This document shows, in pieces, positions 34,516-46,406 of a DNA stretch of 64,000 nucleotides. Each line of letters begins with the position of its first letter. Position 1 is the first letter of the stretch. The notes under the pieces are model-generated. The model searched no databases and was not told where the DNA came from. It saw only the letters and a program-made list of their open reading frames with translations. A program made the position numbers and the translations under genes. Origin of the DNA: Chelydra serpentina (lineage: Eukaryota; Chordata; Testudines; Chelydridae); NCBI GenBank assembly GCA_037349315.1, contig JBAIAC010000051.1, positions 22,976,001-23,040,000 on the forward strand. Reading direction: 5' to 3'.

Positions 34516-35380
34516 CCGCTTTGCACCTTGTGCCATCATTTACACCAGTGCAAAGTGGGTGCAAGACACAGCCAGCTCAGCCCCTGCCAGCCCTTGGCCC
34601 GGAGTACCTGACAACTCACATTGGGTGACAGTTTTCATCTGAAACTCCAGCATTCCTCTGTCACCATGGCACTCCCCCAAGTTTTCAAACTTAAATCAAG
34701 CACCTTGGTGCCTGGTCCATTTCTTTTAAATGTTGATTAGTCATTTTGATTGCCAGATCTAGAATCCAGCAAATGGCTATCCACAAGGCATGATGCAAAG
34801 ATAATGGTAGATGCATTCTAAAGCTTGTCAGGCAGGAAAGTTTTGAGGGCTCAGTTTAATTCTCCCAGTGACAGATATAAGGGAAGTCAAGATAGCAGGA
34901 AAGGGGATGATTTGTGGCATTGGAAAGCTATTTATTATCAATAGCATTGATTACAGAAATAATCAGCAACCTGTTTCTGAAACAGAAAATCCTTTATTAC
35001 AGGGTTTATACACATCATTCTGAAACAGTACAACAACAAAAATAACCCAAAGAAAAATCTATTAAAAAGCTGTCCTGCTTTCCTTGTGTATCACGTTGGG
35101 TCAGCGCCATCTACAGGCAGGAGATGGTATATCCATTAGCAAATCTAGACAGTCTCACATTTTGTTTAGTATATCAAGAGGAGGTTAATTTGCTCCTTTT
35201 GTGTTTCCAATAGGAGGGCACCCCTCCAGTGCCATGATGGGGTGCAGGGATGAGTCTCCTGCAGATAGCATAGAGCTGAGCTTCTGCTAAGATGTGTGAC
35301 ATTGGAGTCTCCTCACTGGCAGAACTTGCTATCCCTGTTTGATGCAGGTTTGACTATTAATAGAATAGGCACTTATATAT
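34516..35380. other. Unassigned non-coding sequence
   Basis: No gene or named repeat. CCTTTATTACAGGGTTTATA at 34991 could be a minus-strand polyadenylation motif, without LTR ends. Confidence 0.35.
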
Positions 35381-35384
35381 TAAT

Positions 35385-36277
35385 AGAGCTGTCTGAAACT
35401 CCCACCAGTAACTCCAATATTTCAACATTTGTTTTCATCTCAAATTGGGATGAAGAGTCGACACGCTGACATTTATTGCAGAATGGAAAGTTCAGAAAAA
35501 CTTTGATTTGAAAAATATGAAAACATTTCAGTTTGGTTTGGTTCATTGTTACTCCGTGTCCCCATGAGCAGCTGTGGTCCCTCATGGGAATTGTATTTCA
35601 GGTGCCTCATACACCACAACACACAGTCAACCTGTGCAACTCCTTGCCAGAGGAGGTTGTGAATGGCTATTAGCCAGGATGGGCAGGAATGGTGTCCCTA
35701 GCCTGTTTGCCAGAAGCTGGGAATGAATGACAGGGGATGATTACCTGTTCTGTTCATTCCCTCTGGGGCACCTGGCACTGGCCACTATCAGAAGACAGGA
35801 TACTGGGCTAGATGGACCCTTGGTCTGACCCAGCAGGGCCATTCGTATGTTCTTATTCTCCTCTATGGGTTGGGCTCCCCGTCTGGACTACATCTACCAT
35901 GACACACTGTGGTCACCTGACTCCTATGATCCACCACACCAGTTCAACCAGCAGGGAGCTTTTGTGTGTATCATTGGAGATGTAGTCCTGCCAGAAAGTC
36001 CAACCGATAAAGACTCCTTTCTGCTCTAGGTACCTGAACTACAACTCCCGTGAGACAATGGTGCGAGCTCAGGAGGACATCATAATGCCAAACTGACCCA
36101 AAACAACATGTTTCAATGTGGTTCAACAAACCGAAATGTTTCAATATGGAGCAACTCAAGGCCAGAATTGAAGAGTTTCCGCAAAAACTGACATTTTCCC
36201 ATGGAAAATTTTGATTGTGCAGAAATTGCATTTTCCATCAAAAAACATTTCAATGGCAAATTCGCAACCAGCTTTCT
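35385..36277. mobile_element. Palindromic MITE (TAGAGCTG...CAGCTTTCTA) with CR1 insertion
   Basis: Left end TAATAGAGCTGTCTGAAAC and right end TTCGCAACCAGCTTTCTATA are inverted. The arms carry AT-rich inverted blocks, such as GAAAAATATGAAAACATTTC facing GAAATGTTTCAATATGG. A CR1-type fragment (35617-35857) interrupts it. Related elements lie at 46407-46745 and 53345-53476. Confidence 0.6.
35617..35857 (+). mobile_element. CR1-type LINE 3' end fragment
   Basis: Begins with CAGTCAACCTGTGCAACTCC and TTGCCAGAGGAGGTTGTGAA, an ORF2 C-terminal remnant ('VNLCNSLPEEVV'), then the family 3' end: CCAGGATGGGCAGGAATGGT, GGGCTAGATGGACCCTTGGT, TGTTCTTAT. Confidence 0.7.
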
Positions 36278-37206
36278 ATATTAATATAAAGAGGCAATCG
36301 GATACCATAGTGACAGGGTGCAGAATGAGAGCCTGGCCACAGTAGCTGCGTGGACAGAATACTATCAGTATTTACACAGTGATTCTGGGGATAGTAAATT
36401 GATAACAACATGTTGCAAAGTGCATCACAAAACTCCCCTTATTTTCTACTCAGTTCAGACCTGGAGGGACCGTCCTGCCCCCCAAGTGTTGAAAGGGTAA
36501 CTAGCCCTTGCCCTCATGGCTGAAACTGCAAACAAGACTGCCAGTTAGTACATACGGTAAGGGGGGTGATTTTCTGTGAAATGGAGACTAGGAAACAAGG
36601 CTGAGGCTCACCAACGCACTTCACAGAAACTGCCAAACAGAGGTGGGATGGCACCATCATTCAAAATGGCGCTGGCTGTGCTCTGTAGCAGGCAAGGGAT
36701 GTGGGAAATTTGGGACATCTCTTTCCTCTTCTAAGAAAAAGGGCCAGATTCTTTTCCCCAGTATTTTGCTCATTTCTGTTGATGCAATGGAGCTATAAAG
36801 TCAGCAGATCTGGTCATCAACGGATTCCCCCAGCAAAAGGCACTCCCTGGACAATGTAAAACCTACAAAGCTAGTCTCTAGTCTAGGCCTCCCCTTGCTG
36901 CAGTGTTAGGTACATAGCCAGAGTGCTGCTGTACTCTGGCAATCCTTGGTTTATATAATAGCCTCTGGGGGCAATAACCAACTGAAGTAGTTGAGATCAA
37001 CCCTAAGGCTTCCCTAAACTATGCTAGGTCCTAGGCTGGCACAGAACCAGCCTGAGGATGCGTGAGAGCTCCAGACCACTCTTTTGGCCTCCCATCCCTC
37101 AGCTGCACCCAGCCTTTATTGGACACAGCTCAGAACATGGGGCCAAAATCATCACAACCACCAACCCCAAAAGGGGCCCAGTCCTACAAGTGTCCCTCAA
37201 CTCCCA
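36278..37206. other. Unassigned non-coding sequence
   Basis: No gene or named repeat recognised. Confidence 0.4.
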
Positions 37207-37214
37207 GTGGTACC

Positions 37215-37338
37215 TAGGGTGATCAGGTGTCCTGTTTTTATAGGGACAGTCCCGTTTTGGGGGACTTTTTCTTATATAGGTGCCTATTATCCCCCACCCC
37301 CTGTCCCAGTTTTTCACAGTTGCTTTCTGGTCACCCTA
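37215..37338 (+). mobile_element. 124-bp hAT-type MITE (second TAGGGTGA copy)
   Basis: Ends TAGGGTGATCAGG and TCTGGTCACCCTA. Flanking 8-bp duplication GTGGTACC (37207-37214) and ATGGTACC (37339-37346), one mismatch. Same family and length as 3481-3603, including GGGACAGTCCCG and TTTTTCTTATATAGG. Confidence 0.88.
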
Positions 37339-37674
37339 ATGGTACCTGGCAGGTTCAGACCCTAGAACAACAAGAAGTCCCGGAAAAAGTCTACTGTGTG
37401 CAAACCATTCGATTAATGTCTTCTAAACATATTCATAAGAAAGGAGCTAACCTAATGAAGGAATGAAATTGTTCTCTATCCCCAGAAATCCTGTTATATT
37501 TTGCAATGATTATTGAACTGTATTTGCATACTGTCCATTCTTAGTTAAGGGCTCATGGGGCAATTTCCAAACATTTGCTAATCTCACATCATAGACTGCA
37601 CGCAGTATTGTCACTTCCTGACAGCTCCCTGCAGCGCTGCATATGGCAAGTCACACTTTTGCTCCTACTCACTA

Positions 37675-37756
37675 CTATTATTTAATATTTGTATTATCGT
37701 ATTTCATGGAGGCCCCATTCAGAACTGGGGGGTCATTGTGCTGGGAGTTGTACAAG

Positions 37757-37800
<44 letters not shown>

Positions 37801-37835
37801 CCCCATCTTTGAAAGATTTTTGCTTAAAATTGTGA
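37675..37835 (+). repeat. Ancient dispersed repeat with internal (CA)n
   Basis: ATTATTTAATATTTGTATTA, ATGGAGGCCCCATTCAGAAC, TCATTGTGCTGGGAGTTGTA, then (CA)n at 37760-37798 and AGTCCCCATCTTTGAAAG. Same family as 19748, 30958 and 48021; the CA tract has expanded within it. Confidence 0.55.
37760..37798 (+). repeat. (AC)n microsatellite
   Basis: About 39 bases of uninterrupted AC. Confidence 0.97.
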
Positions 37836-39349
37836 TCAGATACATGTGAGTGTGTGTGACATGCTGTTAAGACCTGTGGCCACTTATATACAAAGACATT
37901 ACAATCATTTGCTAAGCTTATGCATCCAGCATTGAGAATTGTGGTTCTAGGCAAAGATAACACTATGGAGCCTTTGTCTTCCGCAATTTGCACTTCGAAA
38001 GAACATTGCCTCTGCACAGACACAGCTGCAGCCATTTTGTTCCTAAAGTTACCACAGCAGGCTACAAAGAAAACACACAGAAAGACAGACCACACTGTTT
38101 CATAGAGGCCTTATTTTTGCTCTTTCTTGTAGCCAGTTTCCTCAATCTCAGACAAATGTCATTCAGACGGAAAGGTCTTTGTTGTTTGTGTATGGAAAAA
38201 ACAATCAAAACAAAATTTAGGATCTTCTATGTGCATAAGTTTCTAACCACTTAAATTTGCATTTATCCATCTTCCCAGGTTCTTATGTTAGTGCCCATCA
38301 CTGAAAGCATCAGAGTATCCATCAAGGCAGCTCAGAGAACCCCAAGTTATATTATATAAAGTATCAGAATCCTCACTCGCAGTTGATATGGAAATTCAAA
38401 TTGATTATGTTCTTGGGGTCAAATCAGAAGTCCCGGAGGGTTTGCATTTTAGTAATCTGGGGGGGGTGTTATATTAAGCAAGTTATTACTGAACAAGTAA
38501 ATAAAAACAGCAGAAATTGAAATAACAATCAATAGTTCAGTTCAATACAGGAAAATCCCTCTGCTTGTGTTTGTAGTGCAAGTACAATCTGTGGGCCTGA
38601 TTCCACATTCCTGTCCCCACAAAGAATCCCATTAATTTCAGCAGACGTTGAACTGCCTAAATAAGTAGTGGTGCCTGCAGCTGTACACATTATGCATGGC
38701 GTGTATCATTGTAGGGGCATAACTGCCCTGGGGGGATGGGAAAGGGGCAGTGTGTCTTGGGTCACACCAGATTGTGACGCCACTCACTGAAATTTGGTGC
38801 GGCGACCCCTCCGTTGTCCTGAGTGGCGCCAGCCACCATGCCAAGTTAACGTGAGAGTGGCTCAGTTGTGCATACCATGTGAAAAATTTCAGGGGACGCC
38901 CCTGTGACTAAGGGCTGAAGGACCAAGCTATGTGCCATTACAATATTGCAAGACAGTAAGCTTGCTATAATATTGCACGGCAGTTAGGCATGAACACCGA
39001 AAAGCTGAGCATAGATTCAAATGATAAACACCTTTAAAACCAATCTAACATTTATCACTGACTCTGCCTGGCAAGAGAATCCATCAGATAGTCCAGGATT
39101 CAAATGACAGCACAAAGCTCTCTAGGAGTTTCAGCAAAGAATATATCATTTGAAAGATAACCTTAAGCATAAACGTGTATGTGACACACATTTGAAGCAA
39201 TCACCTTTAGCACTGGCAAGATAGCTCGCTGTTTGCAATTTGCTCCAGCTGATAACAGGTGGACAGGTTAGATAAACATCTGTCAGAGATGGTCTAGGTA
39301 CATCCTGCCTCAGCACGGAGGGGGTGGGGAGAAGGGATGTACGGACTAG
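37836..39349. other. Unassigned non-coding sequence
   Basis: No gene or repeat family recognised. 120-residue minus-strand frame at 37733-38095 partly comes from the AC tract. Confidence 0.4.
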
Positions 39350-39719
39350 GGTCTGGATGCACAAAAGGAGTTAGGTGTCATGATCCTAAGCATCACGGTG
39401 CCTAAAAGTTACAGCAACAACAGTGCAATCCACAAAGCCAGAGTTAGGTATCCAGGCGCCCTATACAGTGAATGGGGAGAAATAGGTGCCTTAGACTGTG
39501 ATTCACAAAAACCAGCATGCTGGGCAGGGAGACACCTAAACTAGCCAATGGGAGATACAGACCAGAGGGATGTGTGCTAAGCCCCACCCCTTTCACATGG
39601 GGTTGCAGTGAGGCGCCTCTCTCTGCTAGCGAACCACAGCCGGGAATCCTCCTTAGAGTTAGGTGCCTCCACCACTGGTTGTTAGAACTGGTGGGGCGGA
39701 GGAGCTCCTTCATAACCTT

Positions 39720-40212
39720 TTAGCCCAGTGGTTAGAATGTGGGAGTCACCCCTTCACCTTAAGAGGTGAAGGGATTTGAACAGGGATCATTCAACTGAGT
39801 GCTCTAACCATTGGGCTATGGGATAGTCTGGTGCGAGGCTGCCTCAGTCTTTCCTATTGAAGCTGTCACACAGTAGACAAATAATTAAAGTCATGGGAGC
39901 AGGGGGACTGCATCCTGGGCCTCCCGCATCCTTGAATGCTCTAACCATCAGGCTAGAGGGCCATCCTCAGGCTTGTGCTCACTCTCAATCTCTCCCTCCA
40001 CAAATGACTAATTATTTATCCACAGTGCAACAGCTTCAATAGGAGAAACTGAGGAGCTTTAAGTCGGAGTATCCCATAGTCGAAGGGTTATACAGCACTC
40101 ACCTGAGAGGTCGCTGATCCCTGTTCAAATCCCTGCTTCCCCCTCAAGTGGAAGTGGGACTGGAACCAGGGGTCTCCTACATGAGTACACAAACCACTGG
40201 GCTAAAAGGTAG
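39720..40212. repeat. Array of tRNA-like modules in both orientations
   Basis: A-box-like TAGCCCAGTGGTTAGA (39721) and B-box-like TTTGAACAGGGATCA (39775) occur with inverted counterparts TCTAACCATTGGGCTA (39803), GCTCTAACCATCAGGCTAG (39939), GTTCAAATCCCTGC (40123) and AAACCACTGGGCTAAAAGG (40192). The modules are too diverged to be functional tRNAs. They look like head-to-head copies of a tRNA-derived SINE. Confidence 0.5.
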
Positions 40213-40233
40213 CAGGAAGGAATGATGAAGGAA

Positions 40234-40287
40234 TGATTTTGTCTTTGCCTGTTTACAGTTTGTTGAGCGTAATTGGTCACTTAAGTC
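40234..40287 (-). repeat. 54-bp segment identical in inverse to 41052-41105
   Basis: The segment TGATTTTGTCTTTGCC...GGTCACTTAAGTC is the exact reverse complement of 41052-41105 over all 54 bases. It interrupts the composite MITE at 39350-40663, whose sequence resumes on both sides. The partner lies in its own repeat context, so the direction of copying appears to be from 41052 to here. Confidence 0.9.
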
Positions 40288-40663
40288 CTCCTCCTCCCCA
40301 GCTCTTTTGTGTGAACTCACCTGAGAGGCTCAATCCAGTAGGCAGCATCTGAGCATGCATGCCTACCAGGCTGGGGACCGCACATGAGTTAGGTGGCTGA
40401 CCACCTGTCTTCCCCCAGTTTGTGAATCACTCTGGGGCTCAGGCAGGAGACAGATGGGTGCCCAGAGGCAGAAACATTGGTGCCTGGGGAACTATTTATT
40501 GCAAAAAATGTAGGCATACAGTGAGTTTGGGCACCCATTGCATTCAGTGGCAGAGTTGGGAATTGCACTGATCCCTAAACTGGGGTTTAGGAGCCTAAAT
40601 CCTAATTTCGGCATCTACACCTGGGGTTTAAGCACTTAAGTACTTCTGTGGAGCTAGGCCTTG

Positions 40664-40719
40664 AGGTCCCTTCCAACCCTAAGGTCCCTTCCAGCCCTAA
40701 CTTTCTGTGATTCTATGGT
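40664..40719 (+). mobile_element. CR1/SINE 3' tail, duplicated
   Basis: TTGAGGTCCCTTCCAACCCT followed by AAGGTCCCTTCCAGCCC, then CTGTGATTCTATGG. The GGTCCCTTCC block occurs twice, as a local duplication in a CR1-type tail. Confidence 0.6.
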
Positions 40720-40943
40720 AACCAGTTTTTACCCTTCCTGAGCTGCATGGCACTAGTTGGTCATACTGGGCTTTAGTCAATGTTAACCAAAGCTGGGCAA
40801 ATATCACCAAAAAGTCACTGCAAACATTCATTCAAATAAAATCTAAAATAGCCGTGGGGTATCTGAGTCCCTTTTAGGCTCTTTTCCCACAAACATTCAT
40901 GTTAGTGATTTTCTGTTCATTGAAAGCAAAGGCTAAGTAAACA

Positions 40944-41190
40944 CGTGGGTAAATAAGCTGTTGCTTGAAGCAGTCTTGAAATCTCTGCTGCCTGTCCTCT
41001 GCTTTATAAAAATTTTAGTCAGCCCATCAGGGAGCTGAAGAAATGCCATGTGACTTAAGTGACCAATTACGCTCAACAAACTGTAAACAGGCAAAGACAA
41101 AATCAGAGCGACTAGTTTGCAAAGAGCCCATGGGCTGATGCATGTTTCCATAAAATATTTGTCAAAACAGTTCAGAATAATGAACAAGCA
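40944..41190. repeat. Dispersed repeat copy containing the 54-bp donor
   Basis: Related to 30040-30330 over CAGTCAGCCCATC, GACCAATTAC and GCGACTAGTTTGCAAAG. The part at 41052-41105 is the partner of the identical inverted segment at 40234-40287. Confidence 0.5.
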
Positions 41191-44100
41191 AAGCCTCTTT
41201 GTGGAGAACAGGGAAAAAAAGGGCTAAGTTCATGAAATTAATTATTAACTTGATCAACAATACAGTTCATGGGAGGGTGGCAATGGCATAATGTTTAGAT
41301 ACAAATGTGTCGGGACAGATGAATGGAGAGACAGAAAAAAAAAAAGCCATATAAGCTGTAGAGAGATTCTACACCAGATCCTTTGCCCCTGCCATGGTCA
41401 CTTTCTGCCATTGGAGTGGCACAAAAGGATCTTAAATGAGACCTAAAGGGACCCATGAAGGTTCCCTGAGTATGGGGGAATCCTGGACCAGCTTTATGCC
41501 AGCCCCTCCTGGTCCCCGGAGCAGGAGGCACGTCAAGGCTAGTTGCGAGTGTGGTATTGCAGTGCAAAAAGAGGTGGTGAGAGTATGGTTGGAGAAGGTG
41601 AGGCCAGAGTGTGATGTGCTCCACCAATACCCAACCCATAAACCAGTCCCTAGGGCACTATTCTAGCTGGTGCCATTTAAACCAACCCCATGGCTGCTCT
41701 AACTTGTGCTGGGAGTCTCTTTATCCCACTGCTGGCCCAGGATTAAAAGAGATGACTCAGAGGCACCTTTGACTCTTCCCCTTCCCTCAGTTGCACTGAT
41801 TATGAGCAAAACCAGCAGTGAGTGGAGAGGCTTCTCTGGGCTCCTCTGAACTCAGTTTGCTTTTTCAGTCTTACTGCCTATCACCTTATGGAGAGGATCT
41901 CATTGTACTGCATATAATATCAATTGTATGATCTGCAGCACATGAGATCCTCGTGGCATGAGAGAGTCTAAAAAGACAGATAAGGACTGTTGTCATCAGG
42001 TTGTGTGGCTCCCAGTTTCGAAGGAAGACCTACCATGGATTGGGATTTGGGCAATTGGGCTAGATTTGCTTTCCTTTTATGTTTTTAAACTACAAGAGGC
42101 CTTTGCCAATATCTTTCCTGCAGTAAAGTACTTTTTATAGCAGCACATATACTCCACAAGCCCCATTTCCTCACAAAAGCAGTGACACAGGCTGTTTGTC
42201 CTGAGCTTCTGCCTGCCTTGGGGGAAGTGCTAATTCTACCCAGGGTTCAATGAAAAAAGTCTCTTGCAAGCTGCAAAACTAGCAGACCTCATAACAGACT
42301 CATACATTACACTCAGTCACTCCCACTCTCTCCCTCTCTCTCTCTCACACACCCCTTAGTACCATGACTCATGAGCACATGTACCCATCTGCACACACAC
42401 ACCCACAAACACACAGCATGCAAACAGGGCTAAATTCAACCAGATTTTTTACATCTTAGGGCTAGATTGTGCCCTTGTCTTCCTCAGCCAAATCGGATGG
42501 TAAGGTCCCCTCTCTGTCCCCTGGCTCAGCCCATCTGAATATCAGGTCTTGGCTGGGGGCAAACCACTTCTGCTCTGCAAATGCCACCCAGCTGCCTCAA
42601 TGGGTGGGAAACTGGGTAGGAGCAGCTGCAATTGGGACAGCCCTAGTTGAATGGGAAGTGGGAGGGTACACATGCTGAGGAATTGCAGGGATGCCCCTCC
42701 CCTTCAGAGTCTCTAGCCACTCACTGGCTAACTTGGGGAGGAAGGGAGCTGATTGGTCCCTTGCCCTCCTCTTTCATTAATTTAAATCCTAGCCTAGGCC
42801 ATATGGAGCCTCTTTTTGCTCTGCTCCAGCAGCCCCACGCTCCCCACCCTGTTCTGGTGGGCTCAGAGCTGTGCTCTGTGAAGGCTGTGAGTCTGACCGT
42901 TCGCCTGTTTTGAGAACGGGAACGAATTTTTTTCTTCCCCTAGGGGCCAAATTGGTAGCAACCTGAGGAGTTTTTCACCTGCCTCACAGCATCCTGGGGG
43001 CGCAGTTATGTTAAATAGGAAGAGGATTTAATAATTAGCGACAGTACTTGGTAAAGGATATTAGTTCATTGCAACTTGCAGCCAGATTCCAGGAGGGTTA
43101 AAGGCACAAAAGGGATGATTCCCAAAAGAGCAGGGATTTTGCTGATGGCCCTTGTGCTCATGTCAGGGGGGAAGACCTTGTGTCCTTTGTAGGCAGAGGT
43201 CCCCCCTGGTTTGTACCCCTGTCCCATCACAGGGGGTGGATAAGAATTCAGAAGAGCAAGCTAAGTCCTAGGGGAAGGCTGAGAAGAATCGACCCCAAAG
43301 TACAGGTTATACTGTAAGAGCCTTGTAACCCCCGCAGTGGAACCACTTAAAGTGCCTGGTAGGAAAGAGTCTGGGTGACGGCAGGTAATGCCCCTCCCTG
43401 GTGTTAAGCTGAAGTTGCAGCCTGTGTTTGTCCTCATTCATCACTGAGTCCACATCAACACTCCCCCTGCAAGGAAGTGCCATGGGTGGGGAGGGGAAGG
43501 AGAGGGGCGTGCAGTGGGGAGAGACAGGGCTCCACCCTCCATTCACTGACCCAGGAGCTGGCCAAACACAGGGAGACAAATCAGCTGTACTCTTTCAAGG
43601 GCTGCAGTCAGTTGCTTTTCCCCTCCCTCCTCTTCTCCCCCAGAGCAGGGACCAATTGTAACTCAGAGACCGTGCTTACTCTAAGCCCCCTAGGGTCCGG
43701 GATAGAAGGGAAACCTGACTGGGGGCTCCTAATAAAGCATGCCCAATGGAAGAGACAGCTCTCTGTCCCGGTGGGGAATACGTCATCACAGTCTCTGAAA
43801 TGCAAGGTTTAGTTGCGCAATTTGCACAGGCCGCATTACTCATCGGTGGCCAAACCTGAGTAAATAAATCTGACTCGTCAAGGAAGGTCATGTTGATTTG
43901 CAGCATTCCCTGGCCTAGCAGCCACGCATGGGGAATTTGTCAAAGAGCAGTGACATGACTATTGCTACCGCTGAACCATGGGCATTATAATGAACACCTT
44001 ACCCCTTTAAAGAAGCAAATCAGCCCAGCCATCGCAAGACTGAAGCATGGGTGAAAAGCAAAGAGGACCCATAAGTGGCACTGACATCCACTCGGTCTGG

Positions 44101-44404
44101 AGTGCCTCAAAATAACTATCATTCACACAGCACCTGCCAAAGAATCTGGAGTGGACTGAGTGAGGGGCCTGGCAAGCTTCGCTCCACCCCCACTCTCACA
44201 TAGTTCAATCCTGACACCTCTTCTGTCTGAGATTGGGACCTCTCCTGAGAAGAAACTACCAAATGGGTGGTGCTTTTTGTGATTTAGCTAAATGGGGTCT
44301 GATTCTGCCCTCCCATAACCAGCTTGAGTTCCCACTGAAGCTCATAGGACTTGCGCACTGGTGCCTGAGAGCAGAAATGAACCCATGATAGCTAAGGTAA
44401 GACA
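41191..44404. other. Low-repeat non-coding stretch
   Basis: About 3.2 kb with simple repeats only (TCTCTC/CACACA near 42325-42420, A-run near 41335). No exon is supported; the frames at 42469-42913 and 43307-43812 have no known motif and overlap on both strands. Confidence 0.4.
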
Positions 44405-44657
44405 AGGGGTGCTGGAACAATTTGTATAGTGGGGGTGCTGAGAGCCATTGAACCAAAGCGTAAACCCTGTATATAATAACATAAGAGCGGCCATACTGGG
44501 TCAGACCAAAGGTTCATCTAGCCCAGTATCCTGTCTTCCGACAGTGGCCAATGCCAGGTGCCCCAGAGGGAATGAACAGAACAGGCAATCATCAAGTGGA
44601 AGCCATTTCAAGCCAGGGGGTGCAGGAGCACCCCCAGCACCCTTAGTTCCAGCACCA
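44405..44657. mobile_element. MITE (GGGGTGCTGGAAC) split by a CR1 3' end
   Basis: Left end AAGGGGTGCTGGAACAATTT and right end CTTAGTTCCAGCACC form inverted repeats, with GGGGGTGCTGAGAGCCATTG and CAGGGGGTGCAGGAGCACCC inside. The segment 44480-44600 is a CR1-type 3' fragment in reverse orientation. The 3' terminus is degraded, so no duplication could be assigned. Confidence 0.65.
44480..44600 (-). mobile_element. CR1-type LINE 3' end fragment
   Basis: AACATAAGAGCGGCCATACT, CAGACCAAAGGTTCATCTAG, CTTCCGACAGTGGCCAATGC and ATGAACAGAACAGGCAATCA. Same family and orientation as 5745-5905. Confidence 0.72.
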
Positions 44658-44964
44658 GGCTATGGGTGAGACCCATCAAATGTTTTGTCAATTGTATAAA
44701 TGTGAACTGGGGTTTCCAAAACTAAGAGACTGCAGTGAATCCAGAGTTCTCTGGCACTAGGCCCCTGAAAACTCTTAACAGGAAGTTCTATGTTCATACA
44801 CCAGAGAAGTGTATCTTCAAAACAAAACAAAAAACACAAACACACACACACCATGTAACATGGATATTCCAGCAAGCTGCTGGTACAGAGTAATATTTCC
44901 TCTGTTTTCCCAGAAGATCCAGTTTGTGCTTCTGATTGTTCACCTGAAGGAGACAGTAGACTAG

Positions 44965-45470
44965 CCTTGTAGTAGCCAGGAATGGAGTTCAGAGAACAGG
45001 GTTCTATTCTCAGATCTGCCACATAGATCTCCCATGTGGCCTTTGGCGAATCATTTAGGCCAGCATTTTCAAAAGGGTCCACTAATTCTGGGGCTGTCCA
45101 GCTTAAAACACTTTGGACCTGATTTTCAGAAGCACTGAGCACACATAGCTCTCATTTGCTTGAATTGGATTTGTGGCTGCTCAGCATATCTGAAACACCA
45201 GGCTTTAATAACGTAATTTTCCCACCACTGCCACTGACTTCAATAGGATTTGTGGGTGCTCAGTATTTCTGAAAATCAGCCCATAAGCATTCTAAAGGTG
45301 GCCATCAAAAATTAGTGGGTAGATCTGAACATTTTGCTTTCAACTTCTTAGTGACTCATCTGTTAAAAACAACTAAACACTTGTCTACCTCACAGGGGAG
45401 TTGTGAGAGTAAAAGGATGTTTATCCAAATGTTCATAAGTGCTTTGAGATCGTCATATGAAAGAAGCAAC
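44965..45470 (+). mobile_element. MIR SINE split by a palindromic MITE
   Basis: MIR 5' part: GAACAGGGTTCTATTCTCAG, ATCTGCCACATAGATC, CCATGTGGCCTTTGGCGAAT. MIR 3' part from about 45342: TGACTCATCTGTTAAAAACA, CTACCTCACAGGGGAGTTGT and AAGTGCTTTGAGATCG. The insertion lies after TCATTTA. Confidence 0.7.
45058..45341. mobile_element. Palindromic MITE (GGCCAGCATTTTCAAAAGG)
   Basis: Left half GGCCAGCATTTTCAAAAGGG...CTGATTTTCAGAAGCACTGA. Right half GGTGCTCAGTATTTCTGAAA...AATTAGTGGGTAG...GAACATTTTGC. Inverted arms surround the centre near 45200. The left flank is TTA and the right flank TTT, consistent with a degraded TWA-type duplication. Confidence 0.6.
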
Positions 45471-46313
45471 GTATGTGCAGGCTCTCAGCATACTAATATT
45501 AAAGGCTTCGAGCCTAGCCAGGTAGCGCCTCATTGCTCATGTTAGTTAATCTCATTGGCTCCTACACAACTATTTACATGGGTAAGGGCTGCAGGATCTA
45601 GCCCTTTAGCTGTATCATACTACTCAGCTGATCTCTTCCCATCAGCTGTTTTCAACTCATTGAGTTACCATAATCTTTCTAAAATGAGGCACTAAACCCC
45701 AAGTCCTGTCCACAAAGTCTTAGTGAACCGTTTTGGCTTTGTTTTAGCAACACTCCAGAGCCAAGTGTTCCTCATCGGCACTATATAGATGAACACTGCT
45801 CCAGGACACCCACAAGGACCACCATTTGCAGTGCTACCATTTTTAATTTCCATTATATTTATTATTGCAGGATCTCATTTGGGATCCAGCCATTCACCTT
45901 TGCTTCTCTGCCATTCGCCCAGCATTTGATCGGAAGCACCTTCAGCAAACTTCTGCCACTCCTTCACCAGACGTTCAATAGCAATGGCTCTCAAACGTAG
46001 ATGAATAAAATATCATATGCACTGGATCACAGGGCAACAGACAAAAGTTGCTTGTGCACAAGCTTCAAAGGTGTGAGTCACTTCTTATTTTAGTTGATGC
46101 TGTTTACATCCCTCTTAATGACACATAACAAAAAGATGAGGAGGACATGTTGCTACAAGCATATGTTAAAAGCCTCAATTTCACAGGAAATTGCATCTGT
46201 GCAAAAACCTTATATTAATGCTTACATATATAACTAGGAAAAACTTGCCGAGGAAGAGGTTTACACAGCTAAAGAAAGAGTTCGCCAATACTTCGCTGCT
46301 AACATTGCACATC
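45471..46313. other. Unassigned non-coding sequence
   Basis: No gene or repeat family recognised. AT-rich toward 46090-46240. Confidence 0.4.
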
Positions 46314-46381
46314 GATATGTAGCTCAGTTGGTAGCACTCTTACCTTAACGTCAGAAAGATACAGGATCAAATCTACCCCCA
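46314..46381 (+). other. tRNA-like sequence (SINE head or tRNA pseudogene)
   Basis: ATATGTAGCTCAGTTGGTAG matches a tRNA A box and D arm; GATACAGGATCAAATCTACC matches a B box and T arm. Spacing is tRNA-like, but the acceptor stem does not pair well, so I do not call a functional tRNA. Confidence 0.55.
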
Positions 46382-46406
46382 GCATTTAGGCTCCTGTTCA
46401 ATATTC

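Larger units (their letters stand above)
39350..40663. mobile_element. Large composite MITE with internal tRNA-like modules
   Basis: The outer arms look inverted: GGTCTGGATGCACAAAAGGA followed by repeated GTTAGGTGTC/GCCTAAAAG motifs on the left, and TTTAGGAGCCTAAATCC, TTAAGTACTTCTGTGGAGCT, AGGCC on the right. The centre (about 39715-40215) holds several tRNA-like or SINE-like modules in both orientations: TTAGCCCAGTGGTTAGAATG, GGATTTGAACAGGGATCATT, GTGCTCTAACCATTGGGCTA, TGTTCAAATCCCTGCTTCC, GGAACCAGGGGTCTCC. The boundaries are approximate. Confidence 0.5.

Noticed and set aside
39720..40212. Possible CRISPR-like or satellite array
   Set aside because: Modules are irregular in spacing, occur in both orientations and resemble tRNA-derived SINE parts in a eukaryotic context.
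46314..46381. Possible functional tRNA gene
   Set aside because: A- and B-box-like motifs are present but the acceptor stem does not pair and there is no T-run terminator; kept only as tRNA-like sequence.
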